A stretch of DNA of 64,000 bases from Pseudophaeomoniella oleicola (lineage: Eukaryota > Ascomycota > Eurotiomycetes > Phaeomoniellales > Phaeomoniellaceae), in the NCBI GenBank assembly GCA_003868215.1, contig QWDQ01000051.1, forward strand, positions 124,001-188,000, written 5' to 3'. Shown one piece after another: positions 1 to 10,064 of this stretch; the first letter of the stretch is position 1; each line of letters begins with the position of its first letter. The notes beneath the pieces are model-generated. The model ran no database searches and was not told the origin of the DNA. It saw nothing but the letters and a program-made list of their open reading frames with translations. Position numbers and translations under genes: made by a program.

Positions 1-78
1 GCGCGGTGGCAGAGTGGCGGCCAAGCCCAGGGAAGACGCAAATGTTGCGACGACGACGGTGAGGAGGGATAGTCTCAT
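1..78 (-). CDS. N-terminus of a secreted protein (partial, runs off the left edge)
   Basis: The reverse strand opens with an ATG at 76-78 and stays open to the window edge, giving 26 codons. The peptide begins MRLSLLTVVVATFASSLGLA and continues ATLPPR. This is a classic eukaryotic signal peptide: one basic residue, a hydrophobic core of about 15 residues and a small-residue cleavage site near LA-A or LAA-T. A TATATAAA element lies about 180 bp upstream on the same strand, which supports this start. The mature protein is outside the window, so no function can be given. It is too short for the ORF listing and was found by reading the reverse strand directly. Confidence 0.6.
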   Translation of the reverse strand, partial: MRLSLLTVVVATFASSLGLAATLPPR

Positions 79-178
79 TTTGAAAGGATGATGGTAGATT
101 TGGTAGATTTGGTAAGTAAGTTAGGTGAGTGGAAGTTGTTAGGCAGGTAGGTGGAAGTGCAAGAGTATGTTGGATCTG

Positions 179-202
179 TGTTGTTGTTGTTGTTGTTGTT
201 GT
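179..202. repeat. (TGT)n trinucleotide repeat
   Basis: Eight TGT/TTG units lie in the presumed 5' leader of the secreted-protein gene, about 100 bp upstream of its ATG. On that gene's strand it reads (ACA)n. It is a simple microsatellite. Confidence 0.8.
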
Positions 203-254
203 AGTAGTTGTAGTTGGAAATCAGATTTTCGAATTTAGTAGAAACTTCTTCGAC

Positions 255-262
255 TTTATATA
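255..262 (-). promoter_or_regulatory. TATA box of the left-edge secreted-protein gene
   Basis: TATATAAA on the reverse strand, about 180 bp upstream of the ATG at 78. Position and sequence fit a Pol II TATA element; the assignment is inference. Confidence 0.4.
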
Positions 263-3200
263 CCTGTCAACAGGAAACGGGTCGAGACGGAGAGACGAAA
301 CCCAAACCAACCAAACCAACAAACCCACTCCAACGCCGCTCCGGGGTCATGCTATCCGATACGTACTACGTAGATACCTTAGATAGATAGCGTTACCTCG
401 GGCCCCAGCGGCATTCGCATTATACTACGAATACATAGTACATCCGAATGATCAATTAAGCAAAACCTTAGTTATTAAGTCAGTCTCCTTAACCTCCGAA
501 CGACCGCCACAGTTTGTATTGCAAAAACATACGTAGTATTACTGTATTACTATCTTAGAGGTAAACATACGTAGTATTATTACTATCTTAGGGTACCTTA
601 GGTAGTGTAGAAACTCTAAAAGAATTTCTCCGACCGGGACCTGTTCTCTCTTCTCTTTCCGGACCGGCCGATCTTTTTGATCTTTGATTTATCATTCTTA
701 TGTAATTAGCTAAGGAAGGGAAACCTGCAGGCCCTTTCCCCGAGAACGGGTTGGAATTGGGGGGGGTGGTATTGTTCGTTTTGTCGGCCGATTGATGAAA
801 AGAGAGAGAAGGACTGGGTCACGCAACCTGTAACTGTAGTACGTATCATTATTAGTATGAATATATGATGAAAGGGTTCGACGGCTTGCGGGTAGAGACC
901 CTGCTTTACTATGTCAGGAACAAGTACATACTACGTAGTAGTAGGGATCCAGGTATGGAAAATCGGTGGATCAATGATCAATCCGAAGTGAAGTGAAGTG
1001 CTTATCCAGTGATTACTAACCTATCTAGTAGAGATAGTAGGTTTCCGGGTAACGTTACATCTTGCTCGAAGACTACTACGTAGTAGCAGGGATGGAGAGG
1101 AACGGCGAGGCAGAGCCAAGGTTGATCGACATACCTAGAATTGAGTATAATTTCTTTTCTCCCGTGCGTCTCGGCGTACCTATATTGACTCTCTAGTATT
1201 GACAGGCTGGTAAGGTATGCCCCATGAGTACGAACTCGCTCGGCATACAATGTGGGGGAGAAACCCACCACCGCATCGCATGTACTACGGTACTTAGTAA
1301 TTGTTTCTTGATAGCTGCCGAGCTGCTAAGATGGTATCGGATGTTTATTTCGTGGATCTTCATGCGCCAACGTATCACCTAATTTAGTAGCTTCTCGGGT
1401 CGTCGTGTTGGTGGTATTGGCTGCTGAACCTTCGTGCTTGGCAGTCTCGGCAGTCCACTTTGTTTGAAATCAACCGGTAAATGCTAAGCGAGACGGGGAA
1501 ATCCTAATAACGCGTACCTGACGTACGATCGACAGACGCACAGGGATTCGAAATAATAGCTCGGTCATTATGGAAGAGCGTCAGTCGGGTGGTGATAAGT
1601 TATAGAAGATTGGATGTTATGATGTTGAGTCTTGATCATATTAATAAGCCAAGGGCAGAAGCGTGTGTCGAAATGATTCATACGCCGACCAGCTCAAATC
1701 ATGGTGCATCGTGACTATTAAAATATTGTTCATCAACTTGGTCCGGTTCTGTTCTGTACTTGAGACTTCGGAGGCCATGACGGCGACCCGTGAGTCGAGC
1801 TCGTTAGCATCCCTCGCTGAGCTGCAACGAAAGAGATACCCTTTCCGAATATTGGACTTCAATGTCACTCTTTCGATGGATGCAACTGTAGATGGTGGTT
1901 CAATAGACAGAGGTTCGAGACTCCTGATCGATGCTTTGCGCGTAGAGACGTTGCATCTGCCGAAAAGGGTTCCTGTTTTCTCCGGTCAGTACCAAAAAGC
2001 AGCACGGTCATTGACTCGGACTCTGCAGTCTGTTGAGCTTGGACACGCTTATAGACGTGAGACATTACCTTAGGATGGAGACTAAGATCCTGTATGTCTT
2101 TCACTTATGTGATGTAACCTATAAATCGCTTTGCAGTGCAACATCAAAGTAGGCCGGCAGCTTCCGCCGATGATTGATGTGGGCATGTTTCCTCTGTCCA
2201 ATACTGGAACGGGTATCCTTGTCTACAACAGGGTCGAGTCCTGGAGGCACTGTGTGTGCGAGAGTAGAACGCCTGTTGTGGGTTCCAACAGTTGCAATTT
2301 GTAACGTACCAACGAACGTCTTGTCTTCCTCGAAATTGATGTTGCGTCAGGTGAGGAATGCATTCGATGCAACACGTGTACTCTGCCCGGTTTCAACGGG
2401 AAACTCGAAGCACGTCGGACATCGCGCATCCCCGGAACATAAGGGGGACTTACTTGGCGAGTGTCTACCACTTTCCGGATGGTCCAATGGGAGGTGGGTA
2501 GTCGAGGGATATTTGATGGACGGAAGGCATCCATTGACCAAAGTTGTTACTCTTCCCGGGAATCGGAATCGGCAGAAACCGTCATGTATCATTCTGGCTG
2601 GTAGAAGATCTTTATAGGAGATAGGTCTCTGTGGCATTGCAAGATCAACAGCCTGGGCCATAAGCGGTATTTGGAATCAGCTGCTACTAAGCATAGATCA
2701 GTGGCCTCATGGGGTGGCCAACATGATTGTGTAAGTGGTTGACCTGCGAGACCAATCGCTGGTCCGTCAACGTTCGGGGGTCAAATATGGACTCGCATGA
2801 ACGTGAGTGAATCCAGGGCGCAGTGCATAAGCCTCGTTGGTTCTGATACCTGGAGCCATGAACAAGCCATGCCGACGGAAGTCCTACTTCTGCAGCGAGG
2901 GCAACAATCGGACCATCGAGACTGTCTAAAAGTCGGAGTGGTCGCTTTGGTCTGACAAAGACCATGTCCGATCTTTCGCAGAGATTATTCGCCGACTCTT
3001 AGGGGGATAGAGCAGAGCCGAAGTAGAGCCTCTTTATGTTCTACTGTCAGATGAACGAATGCCTCGGCGAGTTGTGCCAGATCATCAACTTCTTTTGGGG
3101 AAACACCCTCTTTTGGCGATCATCGTCCACTCCAGTTGTGCATTGAGAACTCCCGGACACCGAGTGAGCGCACAGGACCGTTGTTCAGGCCGGGTATTTC

Positions 3201-4174
3201 GGGGAGAGGTGGCGGCATCCTGTCTGTCTCTCAACTTGTTCAGCAGCACATAGTCCAGCAGTGACCGTCTGACCTGTTCCCGCGTATGATTCCAAAACTC
3301 ACCACAAATGCATCAATCAAGGCATCACGGAGTGCGCAATTCGATGGTCTTGAAGTCTCGTTGGCCGTGAGTCAGAGTCTCCTTGTAGGAGAGATCTAGA
3401 TTGGTCAGTAGTGTTATACCCGATTACTGGAGGAGGCCATATCTTGAAGCCATGCGAATTGATCGGCCAGTGTTCGTATACATTCTGTGAGAGTATGCGG
3501 GTTTCCAGGTAAGTCTGTTACGGGAAAGCTAGCAGCAGATCTAAATGGACGTGAGCATCAAGACCTCTAACGTTCCGCGAGGAGGTTATCAAGTCGGCGC
3601 TTCAGAACAGTTAATGCATGGTAGTCTTTCCTAGATGCAAAACATACAGCGATTGGCCTATTTAGTGATCAACACTTGTAGGAATTGGTTGCCCCATACC
3701 CATTGTTATCCCTGATAGACAGATCGATCCCTTTCTCTTTTCGCGGGGATATTAGCGAGGCGAATCAAGTCCGCGGGGTATTTTGATCGGCTCATCTTCG
3801 CCAAACTGCTGCAGAGCAAGCATCGCCCAATGAACGAGTACGACACGCACTGATTATGTGTATCGAAAGCGCTCATCGCCTTAAAGCGAAGAATGGCGCA
3901 TGAAGCGAATCCCCGTGCAGAAGATGCATAACCGCAATAGCCACTTATGTAGTGGTTTGCTTAAGTAGTCAGGTAGCATCATCGATGAATGACATATCTC
4001 TGCCTGGTACCGACTGACATGCTTGTAGAATGATAAGGATTGAAGAGGGAATATAATAATAGTCAGGATGGTGTTGTCACATCATTTACTTGGATTCGAT
4101 AAAGCGGCGAGATGCATATGCAGACTTGGTCTGCACCCGGCTCATAGAGAAATTCATTCTCGGATGATTTTAGC
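263..4174. other. Gene-free stretch with TACTACGTAGTA palindromes and decayed reading frames
   Basis: No complete gene was found. Two exact TACTACGTAGTA palindromes (929-940 and 1074-1085) and several partial ones lie in the first 1.1 kb. Between about 2000 and 3400 both strands carry unusually long open stretches. The reverse strand near 3000-3300 reads like protein in short runs, but stops and frame changes separate them and no family is recognised. It could be an old decayed gene. Confidence 0.4.
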
Positions 4175-4181
4175 ATATATA
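4175..4181 (+). promoter_or_regulatory. TATA element of 5S rRNA gene 1
   Basis: ATATATA at -29 to -23 from the 5S start. Filamentous fungal 5S genes are known to use an upstream TATA element near this distance, and the second 5S copy in this window has TATATA at -28 to -23. Confidence 0.65.
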
Positions 4182-4203
4182 CTGCAATGGAACGCATTCT
4201 TTC

Positions 4204-4322
4204 ACATTCGACCATAGACTGTGGAATACAGGGCTTCCCGTCCGCTCAGCCGTACTTAAGCCACAGGTCGGGCGGTTAGTAGTTGGGTGGGTGACCACCA
4301 GCGAATCCCGTCTGTTGAATGT
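4204..4322 (+). rRNA. 5S ribosomal RNA, copy 1
   Basis: A 119-nt match to the fungal 5S rRNA pattern. It starts ACATTCGACCATAGACTG and carries the conserved internal blocks CTTCCCGTCCGCTCAGCCG and TAGTAGTTGGGTGGGTGACC. The two ends pair (ACATTC with GAATGT) to form helix I, and CTGTGG pairs with CCACAG in helix II. A run of five T at 4322-4326 is the Pol III terminator. It stands alone, not in an rDNA array, as is usual in Pezizomycotina. It differs from the copy at 37691-37809 at six positions only, which form three base pairs. Confidence 0.95.
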
Positions 4323-4326
4323 TTTT

Positions 4327-7300
4327 CATTTCTTTTTTGCCCTCCTTATGAGATATTATGGTGGTGCTGGCTACTGAAGGGCCATGGCCATGTGTTGAAT
4401 GTTGATGGTCAATGGCCTTGTAGGTGCAGTATTCCTTATTTCGATGTATTAGTCATCACATCATTTGTTTTACATCGGCGGACTTCTCAAGTTCTCACTT
4501 TGCAGATTCACCAGATATCAGATCGACATCAAGAGGCATCCTATACTATTATAGACTTCATACTACTCTCACCAGGTTTATTAAAATGCCAGGATCTTAT
4601 GTAGTAATCATCATCACTCCTTTATTTTCTTTCATCGCAAAATGTGCGTACATCTGACAAACTGACAGTCATTGCCAGCTCTTCGATGGAGAATAAATTT
4701 ATTGCAGGGCAGTCAGAACCTCTCGTCCGACTGCTACATATACTAGGTTCTCGTCAAGACGGCGATATCCAGGGTGCGGTGACATTTTCGATTTGGCAAA
4801 CGCTGGCGTCTGGCTGGACATGGGACTGGCCCAAGTAAGTGTTCTTGGTACTGGTATCCTCCTCGAATGGCATCTTCTCATTCATCATTGCATAATCTGC
4901 ATACTCTGCATCCATCAGATTCCATGCCATCCCAAGTCCGACAGCGCAACATGCGGCACACAGCTGAATGTCGCGGAAGCGGCATCGTGCAGCGATATCT
5001 CTCCAGTAGCCACAAGTTCTTCAGCAGTGAGAATTCTAACTGATTCTCAGTCGAGCTTGGCATATCGCGCCGTCCAGGAGCACCTAATGAGAATCAGCAT
5101 ATAGCACTACGACCCCAACGTTGGAGACGAGGAAAGAGGTTGTGTTGACATGAATCTGGACTCTCGAGATCAAGGCCAAGTCTCCTCTTCTAGGGGAGTT
5201 TCTGAAAGATCGGTACTATGTCCAACTAACAGGGATGATCGCAGTCAGACCCAATCTCTGTCCAGATCAGTTGAGTTCCCTTCGTTTCTGTTTGACGGGT
5301 ACGTACTGGTCACTGTCCACTTGCCAGATGTCGCTCACATATCACAGGTCTTCGAAGGTGCGTTGAATTGGATGTTGATCTTCTGAAACACCATCAATAC
5401 CTACATATATCTTATGATAGGCAGTATGTCGATAACAAATTTCCAAACCACGACGAAAGGTGTCAGACAAGAATTAGCTGCAGCCGACGACGTCGTCGGT
5501 AATATATAATCGATACTCGTTCGTTTGTTTTCCTCCCCTCAATACATCGATGGCATCAGGCTGCCACCCCTGGAATGTTACGTCGACTCCCATGACTGGA
5601 GTTGCGATAGTCGTCTTCGCAGGATCGCCAACTCTGATCAAATTTCAGTCCCACAGAATCTATCACGTACCCTAGTACTTAGTACCTACTTATCGATTGC
5701 GGCAGAACGAACGGGAAGTCAAGACAGATGCGGCAGTTTGATTCTCACTACATCCGTCGAGGTGTTCCAGGAAGCTGGGTTCTCGAAGTCGGAATCTCGC
5801 CGCGGTTTGGTGGCGTTAACAAGGAAATATGTTCATGGCTGACATCGACGGCCTGTTCGGAAGTGGGCTGTCTTTCACTGCGTCTACAGTGTAGGTCCAT
5901 GCCTACTGCCCAATACGGACAATGTGGATGGAGATGCGATTGCCACTTTGAAGACGTTCTCTTCGATGACTTTGGAAAGAGAGTCGTTCTAATTGAGGAC
6001 TCAAAAGATCCTATTACTACGTCGTCGCTTCCTCACTCCACCCACCAAAGGTCTCAACAGCCAATTACGTTGCCTTAAAGATCCCTTAGCGTAATATGGT
6101 CTTTATGCAATCCAAGACATTTGGGCTTCTTCTCGAAATAGACTACGCCAGCTGTTGTAGCCGACCTGAAAGGCCTCCGTCATCTGCTACAAAAGGAGTG
6201 GCCAGCACGCAGTCGGTACAACATTTCTTCTTCTACACCGACAGCACTATTTGAAGATTTGGAGGATGGTATGGCTGCATAAAGAAGTTCAGTTAAGTAC
6301 CTACTATACCCCTCTTCAAGCCAGGTAGGATAAGTTCCGCGAAGACAAGGACCCATGAAAGGCGTCCGACCAAAGCGAGTGGAGTGCCAGTTCACGGGAC
6401 ATGAGCGAAAAGGATACAGTGAATCAGCAAAGATACTGAGTACTAAGTATCTAGTACTCACTACCTTTACGAAAGTCATACCCGAACCCTTGATGACCAG
6501 GTCGTGTGGAATCAGTAATAATTCCGCATACTTAGGTTGTCCTTTCGTCTACATGGACAGGCTTCGCAAAGATCTATTAGCATACAATGACAACTTTGAG
6601 TCACCTGTCCCAATACCCTCTGAAAATGCTTATCAGTCTGGGCCAAAGAACACGATAAAGATGCGCCATCCGCATGATTGCCGACGAACGAGGTATCGGC
6701 GAGCCAAAGTCTGGTCATGCCCTTCGCGGTGAGGAAGATTCATGAGGAACTCAGCCAGCGGCTACCAGGTATTGCAATCATCGATCTCAAGGGCGATAGC
6801 CTTTGCCAACAGAAAGCGGAGACAAGGATAGGTAGATTCCTAGTAGGTAACGATCAGAGGAGGGACAGACTATAATGCCGCGCATATATCTCAGTGTGTA
6901 GTAGATACGTTAGGTTCTTATTCTTTCGTAAGATGGACCGACGGGTTGTTGGAGTTGACGGGTGGAGGTAAGGTGACTATCACAAGGTTGAAGGGACAAC
7001 GATTTGGAAAAGATATCAACTTTCGGGATTCGCTTGCTCAATCGACCGGAAGGTGTAGGCTGCACCATGCCTCTGATGCTAAGGTACATCGTCTGCATTG
7101 GATCAGCCTGTTGTTCACATCCAGTCCAAACTCGGAGCTGACTCGTACTAGGTACTTTCGCACAACGACAGGAGAGTGAAGGTTTAATAACTCGAAACGG
7201 GACCTGGACCTCATCTCATCACTGCAGTACACCAGACACAGTGCGACTGTGAGGCTCATCGACCCTCGACATTGACTGCTAGAATTCGGCCTCAAGCTCA

Positions 7301-8639
7301 ATCTAAATCTTACATGTAGGCTGCGAGCTTATGAGTACTAAGCAGGTGCTATATGATAATATGCGTCTGAGGCACCTCTAGGGAGGGCCGTACGGGTCGA
7401 AACCAATCTTCAACAAAGGAACTTCGCCATCGATCAGAATCCTATCCTTCTCCGAAACAATCATCTGGAAGCCGTATTACCTAGTATAATTGACATCTAG
7501 AATTGTCAAAATATTATTCTCGACGCGACTGTGCCTGCAGACGTTGTCAGCTATAATCTACCAAATATCATGAAAGAGTGCTTTCTGCGTCGCAGTCTTA
7601 CGTCAAAATATCTGAGGTACCCCAAAGAAAGTATTGAGACCAAGCTGGCTCAGATCCGCTCTCGTGTCGTTGAAATACTAGGTACGTCTTCCGGCGAACG
7701 AACAGAGACAGTACAATGACTCTGCTGGTCCCCATCTCCGGCGTCTGGCGAAAATCCTTCGTGATGGTACCATCGTCTGGAATAAGAAGCACTATCGCAA
7801 GTTGATCCTTTTATCCAGTAAGGGTTGCGCCGGAGGCGGTTTGGGTGCCGGCTTGATTTTGAGCTACCCGAGTGGGTAGACCACGACCTCCCACGATCTC
7901 CAGCATCATCGGTGCAACCCAAAGTGACCAGCAGTCCAGCCTACTTCTGGTCAGACAAGCTCAGTTTTGTTGGCGCGGTGTTTAATGCGACGCGCCGTGT
8001 ACTGGGTGCGCAGAACCCTACTCCCTTTGGATCCGGCACACCACTGTGCACAATGCAGGTTCGATGTTTTCACGCTTGCAAAGGCTTGAGCGTGTACCTA
8101 ATATCATCCGAGTCACCTGGAGTTAGAGTTCATCCGATCTAGGCGTTTAGTAGGCCGCAGCGTTGTGATGCACCGACCTAGGCTACACCATCAATAGGCC
8201 GGGGTTCGGTCACAATTTTGGAAAACTCGCATGGATAGATCAGCCCTCACCGTCGACCCAACCCAACCCGCTGACTCAATTGCGTTGAATACTTCTAGCG
8301 GGTGCAGATCAATATCCCGAAAACAAAAGGCTGAGCTCACGGAGGCGTATCTCATTCCATTCCCAAACGGCAAAGTCTCCATCTAACCATTCAGAAGTGT
8401 AACTTGCAGCAAGTGGAGGTGGAATGGATTAGTGGAGTCAGAGAGCCTGTTTTCCACGAGCAGAATCCGACCCATTAACACTACCGATGGCCCGATGTCA
8501 AGGACATGCCCTCGTACTCTCAAATCCGAGCCACGCAACGGCTCCTACCTCTGGGAGTTTCACGCGGACGATTCATCCAGCTGGACACGAAGATCTGTCA
8601 AGTAGAAACCTAGGTACCTAGTACTTGATGGCGTTCTAC
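4327..8639. other. Gene-free stretch with broken open frames
   Basis: No supported gene. Around 4586-5100 on the plus strand there are candidate splice sites (GTAAGT at 4835, a CTAAC branch near 5037) and short open pieces, but no assembly of exons gives a recognisable protein. Around 5700-8140 many overlapping frames are open on both strands without a clear winner. Base composition is coding-like rather than AT-rich, suggesting old decayed genes. I see no ends or repeats that would define a transposon. Confidence 0.35.
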
Positions 8640-8927
8640 CTAATTAGGAGCCACCTCCCCTGCAGCTCCGTCGACAACTGTACCTCGACGGATACGTACG
8701 ATCAACTCCATGCTTTGCTCAGGTGAAAGCAATGGATCGTCAGGCTTTCTCTGTACCCGAGGATCGTTCGCTTCTACAAGTTCATTATTCATCTCGTGCC
8801 AGCGTCCGAAATCAATCACGGAGACATTTCTATCTTCGTCAGATTCGGGCTCCTGCAAAGATCTGTTTGTTCGGCTCGGCAACTACCTAGTACCTTACCT
8901 TACCTGGCTTATAAGCCATTTGAACAT
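8640..8927 (-). CDS. Candidate two-exon small protein, unknown function
   Basis: A reverse-strand frame gives 78 residues when one intron is removed. Exon 1 (8904-8927) encodes MFKWLISQ. The intron (8853-8903, 51 nt) starts GTAAGG and ends TTTGCAG. Exon 2 (8640-8852) encodes 70 residues and a stop. The product is acidic then charged (EPESDEDRNVSVIDFGRW early, ending GEVAPN), with no signal peptide, membrane segment or recognised motif. The 5' part of the intron is made of the local TACC/GGTA repeat. The start is uncertain: the frame is open upstream of the ATG and more exons may exist. It could equally be the 3' end of a decayed gene. Confidence 0.3.
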
Positions 8928-9204
8928 TCCGTTACTGGAGCTGATCACAAAATGAATTGGGAGTCGTGTAAAAATGAAGACATGAACGATCCCTAGATAT
9001 TAGGTATCTAGATAGATAGTAAATGCGTCATTCTGACTTCTAGTACTAAGGTACCTACCTCCTAGGTACCTAGTATTGGGTACCTTATGCAACTACTATA
9101 CCATATGCAGTCAATCCCATCCCATTCAACAAATAAATATAACACTGCCACAACCTAGGTACCTACCTAGTACCTACCTACTTAAGTTGCCACCAAAGCA
9201 TCAC

Positions 9205-9320
9205 ACTGCCACACCGAACTTGAAACTGCAACAGTGACACAACAGTGACACAACAGTGACGCGACCGTTGTGCTACTGTGACAGTCGCGTCGTGTTCAAG
9301 TTCAAGTTCAAGTTCAAATT
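9205..9320. repeat. Nested inverted repeat with CAACAGTGACA and TTCAAG tandem units
   Basis: The left part holds GAACTTGAA followed by tandem CAACAGTGACA units and GACGCGAC. The right part holds GTCGCGTC followed by a run of TTCAAG units. GACGCGAC/GTCGCGTC and GAACTTGAA/TTCAAGTTC are reverse complements in nested order, so the segment can fold into a long imperfect hairpin with a loop of about 20 nt. No gene or transposon end is visible next to it. Confidence 0.55.
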
Positions 9321-9734
9321 GCAGTCTGCGGGGCCGTTGGGTCGGCCAAGTTTTCAGTACCTGAGGTACTTAGGTACCTACATACGGTAGCACTTCCCTT
9401 CATGATTCGGTTGCGGTGTGTCAACAACGTGATTCATGCATGCATGGCAGGTTTAGTAACCGTTCCAAGGTTCATACGAAACCTAAGGTAATATTTAGGT
9501 AGTCTTTAAGACCAATCGAAGAGCATTTCGGATTGATAAAGGTAGATCTATAAGGTAAGGTACCTAGGTCAGGTATCTTACCTATGTACTATGGCTATAA
9601 TGATTTCCGATGTTACTACTACTAGGTAGGTATTTCAATATATTACTACTAGATGGCTACCTACTACCTAGGTACATACCTACCTAGGTAGAGTACCTAC
9701 TATAGTCGACGTGATGTTTAGGCGTAAAATTAGG

Positions 9735-10064
9735 TTAGTAAACCAACATTAACACCCTATTGACATGGTGCTCCCATGGCGTTGATCTGTAAACCATGCC
9801 GACACATGACATATCGCAAGCATTAGTGGGAGCAATCTGTGTCAACATGATGTCAACATGGCATTGGCATGGTTTCAATAGGTATACATCGAGTTGGAAA
9901 GGCTTCTGAGGTGGGGGTTTTGCTTTGACATGTTGTTGACCTTTGTCAGACATGGATGCGGGGTTTCTGGATGGTTGCGATAGAGGCCGGCACAGATCCG
10001 GATGTTGCTGCCTTGATGAACTGACAGATTGCGAAGTCGAGATCGGATCTTCCAGAGCCGTCAT
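9735..10064 (-). CDS. Candidate small protein, Ser/Pro/Gln-rich, unknown
   Basis: A 109-codon reverse-strand frame from an ATG at 10064 to a stop at 9735. The first about 60 residues are rich in Ser, Gln and Pro (SVSSSRQQHPDLCRPLSQPS, then KAKPPPQKPFQLD). At the end of that part lies a GTATAC...GACACAG sequence of about 51 nt that could be an intron, which would change the C-terminus. No family is recognised and the surrounding DNA is repeat-rich. It could be a chance frame. Confidence 0.25.
   Translation of the reverse strand: MTALEDPISTSQSVSSSRQQHPDLCRPLSQPSRNPASMSDKGQQHVKAKPPPQKPFQLDVYLLKPCQCHVDIMLTQIAPTNACDMSCVGMVYRSTPWEHHVNRVLMLVY

Noticed and set aside
4793-5104. TDSQSSL reading like a LINE RNase H motif
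   Set aside because: Only about seven residues match, the region contains splice-like sequence (CTAAC...CAG) at that point, and no reverse transcriptase or other LINE parts lie nearby.
5881-5960. AQYGQCG resembling the start of a fungal cellulose-binding module
   Set aside because: The rest of the module (spacing of Cys and aromatic residues) is missing and the frame has no secreted enzyme around it.
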